The translations under genes were made by a program, and so were the position numbers. The notes under the pieces are model-generated. The model was given only the letters and a program-made list of their open reading frames with translations. It was not told the DNA's origin and searched no databases. A DNA stretch of 64,000 nucleotides from Mycogone perniciosa (lineage: Eukaryota > Ascomycota > Sordariomycetes > Hypocreales > Hypocreaceae), in NCBI GenBank assembly GCA_025331125.1, contig JAOALB010000169.1, positions 41,271 to 105,270 on the forward strand, given 5' to 3'. Each line of letters starts with the position of its first letter. Within the stretch, counting starts at the first letter, position 1. Below are positions 22,235-34,289 of this stretch, in pieces.

Positions 22235-24501
22235 TCAATCGCCGCTGTCCATAGGGCCCCAATCAAAGACATCCTCTCCTCCATTCAACGTTTCTAGGAG
22301 GATGTCATCAAGCCATGCCACTGCCGTTGCTGACGAAGAAAAGAGCGTCAGCCCAGAAAATCCCATTCAAAGACAAACTGTTCCGGCACAAATGAGTCCA
22401 GCCCGCTCTCTGCTTGCTCGCCAAAAACCGCCCCAAATGTCCTCCGGGGATGGAGAATCGCATCGCTTGGGGTAACATCTGTGCCAGCGTTGTACCCTTC
22501 CTGGAGCGTATTGCTGAACTTCTCAATGCCAGTCCGAAGGAGCTGTAGATAGAGCTTGCCGGTATTGCTTCGACTGCTGCCCAAAGTTCCATCGCCGGCT
22601 TCGCCCAACTCGGTCAGCAGAATGTTGCCGTGTGCTACAAGATCATGGCTCGAGCGTCCGTGGCTTTCCGGTAGCAAGATCGAAAGTTTGAGCAATAACA
22701 GATAGCAAAATGCACACTTGGCCCAGACAAAGTCCATTGCAAACCGCAGGTTGCGGAGGTATGGGCGTGGCTCCTCGATCATAATGTCCAGATGCTCCTC
22801 TAATGCGTCTCTGGCCATTGACAGAATCGTCCTTTGAGTTGATGACATGAAGTCGACGTTCTCTACCCCAGAGGCGCGTACGGCGCGACACATGGCCATG
22901 TTCTCAGCCCAGCATTTTTGCACGCGCAGGTTCACGACAAGCCAAGGAGACTGTGCCTCGCGCTTCTCGAAAATGTGCGACCAGTCATCAAACCACACGC
23001 CAATATCAATCTTTGCCTCTCTAACCACGTCAAAGATTTCACCATCTTCGGCGTTTACGGGGTTTGATAGGGAGTCATATATCCGAGATCGTATGACATT
23101 GAGTTCAACCTGGGAGATTAGGAAGAGGTCGAGCTCTGTTGAAGCAGGATTCTTCAAGGCGATTCGTGATCTCCGGGCATCGCCGACGAGTTTGAGTGTT
23201 GGTAGATCGGCAGCATCAACATAGAGAATATGTCCGAGAACAAACAGATGCAGCCAGGTTCTTGTCTTCCGCATCAAGACGGGGAGCCTCTCATCAGCGC
23301 CAGCACTTGGACCTCGCCCTGCGGGCACCGCAGAATGGGCGATGAGCTCGTCATATGATTCGGGGAACCCAAGATCAACGGCCATCCGGGTTGCCGCTGC
23401 AACCAAGAGGGATCGCTCAGACGCGTAACATGAGCGAACTAGTAGTGCTTGAATGACCTCCAAGGAAGCCATTGCTGGCGTAGCCAGTGCACAATTCAGC
23501 ATCCTCTTCACATGGAAGTCTAGTAGGCGCCATTGGTGCGCGTCAGTCCCAGTTATGACACGACATCCAACGGTGCAAATGGCGCTGAAGAGCAGGCAGC
23601 TCCTTGCTCGGATGCTCAGTATCGAGTCATAGCGAGGGTCAAATACCGGTACGTAGTGGTCACAGCCTTGGAAGAAGGCTGCGAAGTACGATTCTGCCTG
23701 TTCTGGCGTGAGCAAGCCCGCATCGATACAATCCGGCAACCCTATGGCGCCGATTTCGAAGTGTGATCTTTTCCGCAGAGATGAAGATACAGAAGCTGTC
23801 GGCGACTCAGCGTGGGAGAGCCGTACAGGAAGCGGATTGCAGCCATCAGAGGGAGAGTGATCTGCGGCAACGGCTGAAATGGAAAGAGGAGGATCTAGAC
23901 GACTGGGAGCCTGAGTTGATGATCCCCCTTCCGGACCAGGGAATACTGATGATTGCTGATCAAAGACGGCCGCACTGATATTTGAACGGCTTGTCGTGGA
24001 GTCGTGAGCGACCTCTCCAGACGGGGATTCTCCAAGTTGTACCCTCAAGGCCGCGACCTCCTCCTCCAGCTCTTCAATTCTCCTGTACAATGTCAATAAC
24101 ACAAAATCGGAGATTCAACTCGCGCCTCGGCTATAGGTTGCCACTACTCGTAGATTGTAACGTACACTTGATGCGCTTCCTTTGGCGGGTCGGTAAAAGT
24201 GCACACCTTGTTCAGGTCATAACAGCTTGTTGAATGGGCATCAGAATGAAACAATGCTTTTTTTCTGGATCCATACGGGCTACCACCACCAACTTACCGT
24301 GAACACGGCCGCTTCCCGTCGCATTTAGCCTTAATTACACACAGCTAATGTCGTCGGGCTGAGGGCTTGGGCCAAGCAGACAATTAGCGGCTGTAGATAG
24401 CGGTGGTTGTGTGCAGTTGGTTTGGGTATCCATAGATACTCGTAGTAGCTTCTTACAGGGATTCTCTTCTTGCGGATACGTGGGGGCTCTCTGTTATCCA
24501 T
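22235..24501 (-). pseudogene. Zn2Cys6 fungal-specific transcription factor, damaged
   Basis: The long open part (24082-22346) encodes a coiled-coil start (RIEELEEEVAALRVQLGE) and a fungal_trans middle-homology domain (AESYFAAFFQGCDHYVPVFD; MARDALEEHLDIM). Upstream, two spliced exons supply the second half of a binuclear cluster: KCDGKRPCSRC (to 24298) joined across intron 24226-24297 to YDLNKVCTFTDPPKEAHQ, then intron 24083-24165. A plausible first exon starts at ATG 24501 (MDNREPPRIRKKRIP), but no C-x2-C of the first cluster half can be found between it and KCDG. At the 3' end the frame stops at WDFLG (22346), whereas one missing G near 22348-22350 would continue for 36 codons (LTLFSSSATAVAWLDDILLE...) to a natural end at 22235. 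Convergent with GH31, so probably its former regulator. Confidence 0.7.
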
Positions 24502-26229
24502 GCCTATGGAGGGAGACTGTCGATGGAACAGGAGGGTCGGGAGAAGAGAGCGGCATGATAGTACTGATACGAGTATTAGTGCGTTTGGCCTAGAGCCTCT
24601 CCGTATTTCCGTCAAGACGGCTAGCGAAAGCCACTATTGCTGCTAGCAACCATCTTTACCCGTCGTCATGGATAATAGTTGGCCGTTAACTACGCAGTAC
24701 GGAGTACTATTACATACGAGTAGTACTACTAATATTGCTACTACAACTACTATCTCGAGGAAACGGACTCGCTGGGGTTAGGTGATACGACTAAGAATCC
24801 TTCGGTCAATAATGGCTGGCATGATCAATTAATTGGGGTCCAAGGTGTAACCACAAACCTCATTGACGTAGTATCTGCATTCCTTTCTTCTTCGACAATG
24901 GCTTGCTTTATCCAAGTTTGATGGATTGTATTGTATTATCAACCCTCAAGATAATATTTGCATCTAAACGATGGACACGATTGGCGTTATTCTTATCAAT
25001 CAGAGTCGGATCGAGCTGCTGTTAATGCTACTTGCTATATATCTTGGTTCTCACTCTTCCAGGCTCGGTATCCTCCCGATGATCTGCTCGCTTGCCATTC
25101 ATGTAGTATCCGCAGCTAGGCCAACCCACATAAACACCTTTTTGCCGTTCTTACGGAGCAGAAGAAGGTACGGTATGAACCTGCACTCCGCACTTCGTCC
25201 CCATTTATCTTGACTCCGTACGGCGTACTCGTACAACGAACGTGACGGTTCTGTGCTCCGGTTCCATTTCCGACGGAAAGGCGGTCCCCATTTCATCAAG
25301 TGGTATGAGTACTGTCGCTATCGCGGCCCTACCGCCACCACGAGGTATCCAGGCAGGTTTTGTGGCCCGTTAGCTATTATCTCCTATCTCTATACAGAGT
25401 ACGCCGTAGTACCCCATGCTACCCCGGTCTTTATCCCAGTCTCCTCTCTCCTCCATGGGGGCTAGTACCAAGGCTGTCTTGGCTAGATATGGGTCAGCAT
25501 TCTAGTAGAAACCATTGTCTTTATTACTCCGAATTAAAGAACATTGGCGGGCCCTTACGGCCTGTCTAGTGGTGGAAAATTGAAACTACTCCGCAATACG
25601 ACCTGCGAGAACGGACTCGTACTCCGTATCGCGGTACGATGTACGCAGTAGTATGATTCGCAGAATCACGGATTCCCATGTCATTGAAGACTCAGCAGCG
25701 AGGAACTGTTCCAGAGGGGTGTTCCTGGGGAATGTATGCGGAATTTCGATGTTAGCTGGGTTCTGGGTTCGATCCGACATGCCGATCGGCATATCCAACA
25801 AGGAAACAAACACTAACCAAACGCCGAGACGCCCACAATGATTCCTCGCAATCTTATGTACATACGGAGTATGTATGTAGTAATATGGCTGAGTATTTAC
25901 CGTGGCTCGGCAAGCCGTTTCCCCGCTTGCAAGTTAGCCCAGGAACGGCAGCCCAGAGACACTAAATCTGCAAAAAGGGAATCTCCCTGTAACCTTATAC
26001 CACCTAATCATACATTCTGGGTTTAGGTAACGTTGTATTAAGTTTTCTCCCGCGTCAAACAAGGCGAACATGTCTCAGTTAACCTAAACCTATGCCACAG
26101 ACCCGGAATTCGGACGCGTATTAAAAGGCATGAGAGCCCGGACCAAGAGGGCAGAAGACTCCTGGAGGCAGAGACAGAGATAGGGAACAGCGGACATCGT
26201 GTCTTAACTCTCTCTGACTGTCGCCAAAC
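24502..26229. other. Gene-free intergenic region
   Basis: No gene recognised in 1.7 kb. TACGGAGTA/TACTCCGTA motifs lie near 24700, 25214, 25620 and 25864, several flanked by TACTCGTA/CGAGTA repeats. The last 200 bases form the GH2 promoter, with TATTAAAAG at 26119-26127. Confidence 0.5.
26119..26127 (+). promoter_or_regulatory. Putative TATA element of the GH2 gene
   Basis: TATTAAAAG lies 111 bases before the ATG at 26230, in an otherwise GC-richer stretch. Position and sequence fit a fungal core promoter. Confidence 0.35.
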
Positions 26230-28932
26230 ATGGTCAAGTTCGCTCTATCGGCGCTCGTCGCGCTGGGCGGATGCCTCGCATCTGCTGAAGACTTTACCAC
26301 ACCTCACAAACCCCCATTGGTGTCTCGTGCTGGCCAGAAGGTCGCCATCCCCAACTGGGACATCACGACTTCGTCCAATGCCACCAAGGATGTCAAGTCG
26401 CTCTCCCTGCCCGGCGTCAAGACCAACCAGTGGATCCATATCCCGACATCGAGATGCACCCTCATGGGCTGCCTGTTGAATGCCGGCCTCTACAAGGACT
26501 CGGACCTCTGGTTCTCGGATAACCTCAACCGCTTCAACTGGGGCCAGTTTACCGTGCCTTGGTTGTACCGAAACGAGTTTACACTCGACCCGGCCAAGGG
26601 CAAGCATTATATCCTCCAAACCAACGGCATTGGATCCAAGGCCGACCTCTTCCTCAACGGCAAGAAGATTGCCGACAAGGCATTCCAAAGCGGAAGCTAC
26701 GGCGGCCATGCCTACGACATCACTAACCTGGCCCAGAAGGACAATGCCTTTGTTGTCCAAGTGTACCCGACCGACTACATGTACGACTTTGCCCTCGGCT
26801 TCGTCGACTGGAACCCTTACCCTGCTGACAATGGCACCGGTGTCTGGCGTAACATCACCATCAAACAGACCGGCGCCGTCTCTCTGGGTTCCTTGGGCGT
26901 CTCGGTCGACATTGATGGCCCTATCCAGTCGAGCCCTGCTTCGGTTACTATCCGTGCCAAGGCCCAGAACCTCGAGGATCGCTCGATCGAGGTCCTTGCT
27001 GATGCCGTCATCACAGGGAATAGCCCCGCCGACGTAACTCTCGCCAAGCAGACCGTGAAGCTGGGACCTCGCGAGACCAAAGTCGTCCTGATCAAGGCGA
27101 CTATCAAGACGCCTAAGATCTGGTGGCCCAAGCAGTGGGGTGAGCAGCCCTTGTACAAGGCCAAGCTCACACTCTCAGTCGCCAACCAGCTTTCCGACAC
27201 TGCCGAGACCAACTTTGGCGTTCGCAAAGTCTCCTCTCAGCTCAACAAGCACAACGATACCCAGTTCTACGTCAATGGCTACCCCTTCCACGTTGTTGGT
27301 GGTGGCTACAGTGCGGATATGTTTCTACGATGGGACGCCGACCGCTTCACCAAGCTTGCTCACTACATGCTTGACATGAACCAGAACACCATCCGTCTTG
27401 AAGGAAAGATGGAGCATCCCGAGCTCTACGATATCTGCGACAAGGCGGGCCTGATGGTCTTAGCCGGCTGGGAGTGCTGCGACAAGTGGGAAGCTTGGGA
27501 GTACAACCACGAGCTGAGCATCGACCCGCCCCCGGTCTGGGATGAGAACGACTACCAGACTGCCAATGCTAGCATGATCCATGAGGCCGAGATGATCCAG
27601 CCGCATCCCAGTGCCCTGGGCTTCTTGATTGGCAGTGACTTCTGGCCCAATGACAGGGCCACGGCCATGTATGTCAACGCGTTGAAAGATGCCGGCTGGC
27701 AGATCCCCATCATTCCCTCCGCATCCAAACGTGGGTACCCCAAGCAGCTCGGTCCGTCTGGCATGAAGATGGACGGACCCTACGACTATGTGCCGCCCAA
27801 CTACTGGTGGGACGTTGACCCTTCTAGTGACCGCCTGGGTGCTGCATTTGGCTTCGGCTCTGAGCTCGGTGCCGGTGTTGGAACCCCCGAGGTTGATGGT
27901 TTGAAGAAGTTCCTCACACCAAAGGATATGGAGGACCTATGGACAAAGCCCGACAAAGGACTTTTTCACATGTCGACCAATGTGTCGTCCTTCTACACCC
28001 GATCCATTTACAACAAGGCTCTCTTCAATCGTTTTGGTGCCCCCAGGAGCTTGGATGATTATATCCTCAAGGCCCAGCTTATGGACTACGAAACGATCAA
28101 GGCCCAATATGAGGCCTATGGCGCGCATATGAACGCTGATCGCCCTGCTACTGGTCTCATCTACTGGATGGTTAACAACGCCTGGCCGAGCTTGCACTGG
28201 AACCAGCTTGACCACTACTTCAGCCCTGCTGCCGCTTACTACGGCACCAAGGTCGGCTCACGAATCGAGCACATTTCCTACAACTATGTGAAGAAGGAGA
28301 TCTGGGTCCACAACCGTTCCCTGAAGGAGCAGGGTCTTCGTAATGTCACCATCGATTTCATTGATATTAATGGCAAGTCCCTAGGATCGCGGGCCATGAA
28401 CGTCACCACCAAGCCCCTCACTACCTTCAAGATCTCTGATGTTTCCGATATCGTCAGCAAGATCTCCGATGTTGGCCTTCTTCGCCTGATTCTCGGTGAC
28501 CCCTTCACCGGCCAAACCTATAGCCGCAATACCTACTACCTAACTAAGGAAGTCGATAAGCTCGACTGGGACAACTCGACTTGGTACCACACACCTATCA
28601 CCAAATTCGTCGACTTCAACGCTCTCAACCGTTTGAAGCCAGCCAAGGTCAATGCCAAGCTCATGCACTCGCCTCCTCCGGGTCCATTGCCTCCTAACAC
28701 ACGGGCAAAGGGCTTCATTTTGGAGAATTTGTCCGACGTGCCGGCCGTTTTCCTTCGCCTAAACGTGTTGACTCTGTACGGCAGAGAAGCTGTGGACTCA
28801 TACATCTTTGACGACGCCTATTTCACTCTGTGGCCGAAAGAGAGACTGGAGCTGCGAGAAATCAGATGGGAAGGCCCACGGGCTTTGATTCGGGGTAGTG
28901 GATTGAATGCTGCGTTTGCACTTGCAGAATAG
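26230..28932 (+). CDS. Secreted GH2 exo-beta-D-glucosaminidase-like enzyme
   Basis: Intronless, 900 residues, the usual length of fungal exo-glucosaminidases (about 890). A signal peptide covers residues 1 to about 19 (MVKFALSALVALGGCLASA). A jelly-roll sugar-binding domain follows (LYRNEFTLDPAKGKHYILQT; YDFALGFVDWNPYPADNGTG), then Ig-like domains and a TIM barrel with TIRLEGKMEHPELYDICD, the acid/base region IGSDFWPND and the nucleophile Glu in GFGSELGAG. The sequence GFVDWNPYP and GSD rather than NE at the acid/base strand are typical of the CsxA/GlsA subgroup that removes glucosamine from the non-reducing end of chitosan oligomers. A beta-mannosidase activity is the main alternative. It converges on an MFS gene that is broken, so the two no longer form a working uptake pair. 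Confidence 0.85.
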   Translation: MVKFALSALVALGGCLASAEDFTTPHKPPLVSRAGQKVAIPNWDITTSSNATKDVKSLSLPGVKTNQWIHIPTSRCTLMGCLLNAGLYKDSDLWFSDNLNRFNWGQFTVPWLYRNEFTLDPAKGKHYILQTNGIGSKADLFLNGKKIADKAFQSGSYGGHAYDITNLAQKDNAFVVQVYPTDYMYDFALGFVDWNPYPADNGTGVWRNITIKQTGAVSLGSLGVSVDIDGPIQSSPASVTIRAKAQNLEDRSIEVLADAVITGNSPADVTLAKQTVKLGPRETKVVLIKATIKTPKIWWPKQWGEQPLYKAKLTLSVANQLSDTAETNFGVRKVSSQLNKHNDTQFYVNGYPFHVVGGGYSADMFLRWDADRFTKLAHYMLDMNQNTIRLEGKMEHPELYDICDKAGLMVLAGWECCDKWEAWEYNHELSIDPPPVWDENDYQTANASMIHEAEMIQPHPSALGFLIGSDFWPNDRATAMYVNALKDAGWQIPIIPSASKRGYPKQLGPSGMKMDGPYDYVPPNYWWDVDPSSDRLGAAFGFGSELGAGVGTPEVDGLKKFLTPKDMEDLWTKPDKGLFHMSTNVSSFYTRSIYNKALFNRFGAPRSLDDYILKAQLMDYETIKAQYEAYGAHMNADRPATGLIYWMVNNAWPSLHWNQLDHYFSPAAAYYGTKVGSRIEHISYNYVKKEIWVHNRSLKEQGLRNVTIDFIDINGKSLGSRAMNVTTKPLTTFKISDVSDIVSKISDVGLLRLILGDPFTGQTYSRNTYYLTKEVDKLDWDNSTWYHTPITKFVDFNALNRLKPAKVNAKLMHSPPPGPLPPNTRAKGFILENLSDVPAVFLRLNVLTLYGREAVDSYIFDDAYFTLWPKERLELREIRWEGPRALIRGSGLNAAFALAE

Positions 28933-29219
28933 TGTATCCGTAAAAAAGCGACGTTCATTTCCGAATACCTATAAATTTGTAAATTATTAGCTGTTTGAGG
29001 AATTAGCCGTGGTAATACGAGTTATTTGTGGTGTCATGCTTTTACAGTCCCTACTTTAATATCGTCCCTACTTGTGGTGTTGTAATGTATTTGCATCTGA
29101 TGTTTGGCACAAGCTGTCGCTGCTCGAAAGTTCGATCTCGTCACGCTCATCTCATCATTTGTTGATAATTTTCATAATATCCCAGATTCAAGACGTGGTT
29201 GTTCGATACAATTGCAAAC

Positions 29220-30906
29220 TCATACAAGATATCTAAATCCCTTTCTCGTCCTCAATGCTTCATCTGCACTGCCCATCATCTCAGCCTGTGCAGTCTGTTG
29301 AGCAACATCCGGACGAGCTTCCCAAGCCACCTCTCCTTGCTCCAGCTTCTTGTTCAGATTCTGCAGAATAAGCTTGAACGCATAACTACCCACAATCGAG
29401 ACGCCAAACATGGACAGCACGATACCGTAACTTTTGCGAAAGCCATTTTCTTTCAAGTCCCACACGTATGAACCCGCAACGTTGCCCAGTTGGCTGAATG
29501 CATTGACCAGAGCAATGACAACGGCGCGCTTCGCAGGTGGACGGGGAAAGGAGGAGCTGATCCATGAATAAAAGACAATGAAGCCCGCGTAGGAACCGGT
29601 TTGGAGGAATAGGGCGACATAGCGGGCTGCGACATTGAGCGTCGCCATACTGATGACGAAACCGACGATTCCCATAATAATTGGAGCCGTGATATGCCAA
29701 AACTGGAGCAAGGCAGTTAGTTTATTTAAGGTTGAATCAGTCAACGAGGTAAGAAGAAAGAGAGAAAACCAACCTTTTCTTGCGTCCGATCAGCATTCCA
29801 GGAAACGGCAAGAGAGATAAAACACGCAAACACCCAGGGTGGTGAGCTCATGAGCAACGTGGGAACGTAAGGAAACCCGAGAGTGCCCGTAAGTGTTGGC
29901 TGTAATACCGTTAGTACAAATCCTAACCCAGGTAAACATTCATTCTTTCTGAGAGAGAGAGATAGTGCTCACGAAGAAAGCATTAAATGACAGGCCGACG
30001 ACGTAGGCCGTCAGTGTGAACATCATCAAGTAAACCTTGACATCCTTCAAGGCCGATCAGGCCATCAAAGACGCCTTGTTCGACAGAATCAGTATCCGCC
30101 TCGCCAACATCTTCCACCATGCGTAGTTGTGCAACTTGTCTCTCCTCTTCTGTAAAACCGCGCGCATTGTGTGGCAGATCGGGCAGAATAAAAGCTGCGA
30201 AGATGGCGACAGCCATAGTAATGGCACCCTCAATGTAGAAGAGCCATCGCCAGGCTGCATAGCCCATAACACCCTGCATGTTGGACAAGACACCCGCTGC
30301 AACAAGTGATGAGAAAGCATTGGAGATGAGAATGCCGCAGAACAAGAGAGCATTCCGGGTCGTCAGCTCCCTGCGCGTGTACCACTTGGACAGGATAAGC
30401 AGCGCGCCGGGCAGAAACGCAGCCTCCACGAAGCCCAGGAAAAACCGAATCACCACCATGCCTGCAAAGTCCTTTGCCGCCCCAGAAAGTGTCGATATAA
30501 GACCCCAGAGCAGCATCGCACACGAGATATACAGCGACGGCCGCTGAATGCGGTTGATGAACATGTTGGACGGCACCTGCATGAGAATGTAGCCAACATA
30601 CAGGATACTGAGGCATGTCGCGTACTGCGTATCATCGAGCTTCAGATCCGCCTGTAGGCCCTTTAGACGGGCAGCACCGATGTTGTTGCGGTCGAGATAG
30701 TTCATGATGTAGATGAGGATGAAAAAGCTGCATCGCATGTCGAGCTTGCGCTTGAGCTGCTTCTCGACGACGGCTCGACGGGCCGGATCCATCTGAAGAT
30801 GAGGCTTTCCCTGCTCCTCGGACGTGACATGCTCAAGATTTTCGATTCTTTCTTTCCCGGCGTCGATGGCCGCACCACCAGCGGCTCCTGAGATGTCGTC
30901 GGTCAT
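29220..30906 (-). pseudogene. MFS transporter (allantoate permease/Dal5 family) with one frameshift
   Basis: Exons 30906-29973, 29899-29774 and 29702-29220 sum to 1543 bases, one more than a multiple of three. The frame is lost near 30052-30055: upstream reads GVFDGLI, and downstream, in another frame, ALKDVKVYLMMFTLTAYVVG follows without a gap. Either one base was gained or two lost. Everything else is conserved: MNYLDRNNIGAARL in segment 1, LYVGYILMQVPSNM, FLGFVEAAFLPGALLILSKW, then PTLTGTLGFPYVPTLLMSSP and WHITAPIIMGIVGFV. Introns are 73 and 71 bp with proper ends. The protein from the ATG would end after about 307 residues, that is half the transporter. Related genes carry organic anions, vitamins or dipeptides. 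Confidence 0.75.
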
Positions 30907-32403
30907 TTCGAAGTTTCAACGTCCAAGTCCACCTAGTCTGTCCAAAGCAGGCAGAGCAAAGGATGGCTCTGTGCAAATAATGAGTCGATGTACGAAGTAC
31001 ACAGCTTAAATACGTTTCTATTATACTCGTACAGTAATACGGAGTAGTACTGCTTAACAGTGTTGCATTTATCCCCACTAATAGTCCACCTCGCCCGGCC
31101 AATACCCCAGAATCCCACGACAAGGATGAGCGTGGTTGTGTGGGGTAATGGGGGAGCTCATGTGTCTTGGGTTGAAGATTAGTATCCGATCACAGGCAAA
31201 GTGAATACGAGTAGATTCACAAATTCTGGTGACTATCATGGGATTTTGGCTACGGAGACTTCCATTCTCATCCTCTCAACTCTCGACGACTTCCAGCGGA
31301 CGTTCCACCTACGGAGACTTTCCCCGAGGGGAAACAAACCGAGAACGGGTGGGCGAGTCGCCACTTCGGCCGTATATTATTCTAAGACCGAAGTTCATGT
31401 GGGCTGTTTTCCTCTCCACACCTGTTTTGTTTGCAGATCCTTCGTCGAACTACGCTTCACCAATGGTTCTATGCCGGGGAATCCTGCAAAACAAGACTCC
31501 GCATTAGATAAATTGTTCCCCAGACCCCGGAATCTCTTTTACCCCTCATCTTCACTACTTATCGAACTCACAGTGTAGCTTAACCGATGTATGCTTACTT
31601 CACAGAGCCAAGCCGCTTTCTTAGTCCAAAGGCTCAGCGGTATTTCCCCAGCCAAGGCGGCACTTTGGCTTAGAACATGAGGGGCTTGTGTGAACTTATT
31701 GGATAGTTTTCCGGGGAGGGCTTCCGAAGCAGATGACCCCCACGAAGGAATGAAGGTGGTGCGCCATTTTGATGGAGGGAACAAATCTTGGGGCGTCATT
31801 TCTCCTATATTTCCCCGATACCGAGGCAAGAGGGCGTCACTCGAGTTCCCAACGTCTGTTAGATCATAATACTATACGAAGCACTCGTAGGTCTAGAAGG
31901 AAAATTCCTTTTTCTTAAGCGACGGAAAGAAGCTTTATGACCAGCAATGTGCTCTGAAACAAAAATGCTAAAATAAACAGTGTGAGCCGACCTCTTGGAC
32001 GCGTCAGGCCTAATTTTTAACCGTGATTTCATGCCAACTTCTTTCCAGTCATATGCTCATGTTGGAACCCATTACAGACTTATAACCTTCTCATCACTCC
32101 AAAAAACAGCTGAGTTTCGAAGCCATCGTCACTTGAACCTCTAGCCTCGCACACAGCTCAGGATCTATCGATCGAGACGCGCGCCGAGTGCTAATGCACT
32201 CCGACTGACATCGTTGGATGGCAGGATTTGCGCCTCGCCACCACATTGAGCGGGGCCTGTGTGCGTTTGAACAATAAGATCAATTCACGGACACCAGATC
32301 TCCTGTATGGATTACAGATTGGGTAGCTTTGATGAACCAACACGCGGTATGGTGTGCTCCCAGCGATTGACTATCCCGCGCAACTAGGGCTTGGGATAAA
32401 TAT
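30907..32403. other. Gene-free intergenic region
   Basis: About 1.5 kb with no recognisable gene or RNA. One GTACGAAGTAC (about 30990) and one TACGGAGTA (about 31039) occur. Open frames are short and lack family resemblance. Confidence 0.5.
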
Positions 32404-33255
32404 ATGTGGATTCCATATGGCACTCAGATGGTCGGATTCGGGCCCATGACGACAAAGGAGCAGAATCGTGATTCTTTCTACGCAAAGATACCTGGTTTTA
32501 TGATCAAATTTACTTCTCTTCCAATTTTGAGCTACAAAGCCCAACACCACGTTACCATGGCCAATTTCGGAGTTCAATCTTACATGTTACCTACCGAAAT
32601 AGAGTTGATATCATCCACGTCTGAAGAAATATTCGACGCCTGGAACACTCAGAAGATCGCGAGATATCAAGGGTCGGCTCCTATCTGGGAGCTAATTTAT
32701 TTTTTCCCCGTGTCCATAGATTCGGACCCCAACGGAGACCTAAACATAAAGAACAAGCCACTGAAAGAGGTGGAGGTGACGGCCCTTGAGAAGATAGGTT
32801 TATCAACCAGAAAGAGAATATCGCCGCTGCTAAAGATAGAGGGCATCGCTTGGAAGCAAAGGACATCTGAAGATGGACCCCTTCACCACGCTTCGGCTGT
32901 AGGATCTGGGAAGTCTGTATGCTTAGGAAAGAAAGCGGATCCAAACGCCCAAGATGTCCATCAACGGACACCGTTGCATACATGTTTGCGGAAAGACGAG
33001 GGAAGCCAAATCCTAACAAAACTCATAAACAAACACGCACCTTTGAACACACACGACAGAAACAGAGCGACGCCTCTGCATCATGCCACGAAGAATGGCG
33101 ATTTGGATACATTGGAGGCATTACTAGAAGAACATAAGTATTACAACAGTGTCTCCACGCAGCAACTGTTGGCCCACGATGGCAGAACGCCTATTCACCT
33201 GGCAGCAATTGCGAGAGAAATAGCCGTAGCAGAGATCCTGCTAGCATGTTACTAA
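32404..33255 (+). pseudogene. Ankyrin-repeat protein remnant, left part
   Basis: An open frame of 283 codons. The first 150 residues are not recognised. From about residue 160 there are degenerate ankyrin units: GPLHHASA, KKADPNAQDVHQRTPLHTCL, INKHAPLNTHDRNRATPLHH and HDGRTPIHLAAIAREIAVAE. The frame stops abruptly after ILLACY at 33255, in the middle of a unit, where antisense SNF2-like sequence begins. Ankyrin sequence on the same strand resumes about 1 kb further on, so this is most simply the 5' part of a gene split by an insertion or rearrangement. The true start is uncertain. Confidence 0.55.
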
Positions 33256-34255
33256 ATACCTGGGACGTCATGTTGATTGAAGGATAACGAAGGCTGGAAG
33301 CCATGGATATGGACAGGAGGGATAGACGAGCCCGGGGCCACCGTTGTGCCGTCAGGCAAAGTCGTGAGGGTCAGCATCCCCCGGCGGATGCCAACCATTT
33401 TAAAGATTGGCCTCACGGCCCGCTGCGCCACGGCAGAATTCCAACTATTAGCTATCGCAAACGCCTCAAAAAGGTCGGGGTTTAGCAAGACGGCAGAGAT
33501 GATCCTGCTCTGCATAAAGCGAACGAAATATACGCAGTCACGCTGCTGGTCGGGGGTGGGCTTGCCGGCGTCCTCTGCGATAAGGTCCATAGAGCCGGAA
33601 ACCATGCGATGTTGTGTGATTTGCTCGTACGAACCAGTCTCAACAAATGTATCCCACATGCCTTCGCGATACCGCTCAATCGGGTCAGCCTTATGGTAAC
33701 TGAACGGCCAGCTGTCTTTCCAGAACAGGGACAGGTAGCCTTGCATATCCCATAATTGGTTAAGTAGGGGCGTGGTGTTTATTATAAGGGTGGAATTGCG
33801 AGGGAGTTTGTGGATTAATTGGTGAATTGATGAGCGTCGATTTTTGATCATGTGTCCCTCGTCACACATGACGGCATTAAACGCAGCCCCCTTGGCCTTG
33901 AGACGCACCCCGCTGTCAACCGGCATAGGGCCCTGTAGGAACTCCCTATCCGCGAGGAAGGCCGAGATGATGTCCATCTGTCTCCCTGTCGCCGTCCGCC
34001 TCCGCCTCCGCCTTCGCCTCGCAGATGATGTCCTCAAGGTCAGGGTTTCGGATGCTGCCCTGGGTCAGCAGGTAGAAGGTTTGGTCGGTGCTGGCCAGGG
34101 ACAGCACCCTCTGGACGCTCGGGTTTTCCATTGTAGTCGGGGGCTTAGACGCCCTGCCGCCGCCCACGTGCTCAGCGGCCCCCCGGGCACGTTGACGGTG
34201 AGGTCCGAGTAGTGCTTCGATAAGATGTGGGATATGGCAGTCTTCTGGGCCCGAT
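33252..34255 (-). pseudogene. SNF2-family helicase fragment lying inside the ankyrin remnant
   Basis: Read on the minus strand, the segment carries pieces of a SNF2 ATPase core. From the right come GLDRAQKTAISHILSKHYSD and PGGPLSTWA. Then, after a frame change near 34040, comes VMCDEGHMIKNRRSS (a DEGH version of motif II), and TLIINTTPLLNQLWDMQGYL (motif III region), with sequence continuing to HIHGFQPSLSF. There is no motif I Lys segment and no C-terminal helicase half, so it is a fragment. A GCGGAG-type repeat at about 34000-34025 (Arg/Ala-Glu rich) sits at the frame change. It cannot make an active remodeller. Confidence 0.6.
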
Positions 34256-34289
34256 CCAGGCCAAGCTCAACGGTACTTTACGACAAACA

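Noticed and set aside
24421..24470. Reading VRSYYEYLW after the first TF exon as a zinc cluster with both Cys changed to Tyr
   Set aside because: The same bases form a dispersed TACTACGAGTA-type motif and start with a good intron donor (GTAAGA), so they are more likely intronic.
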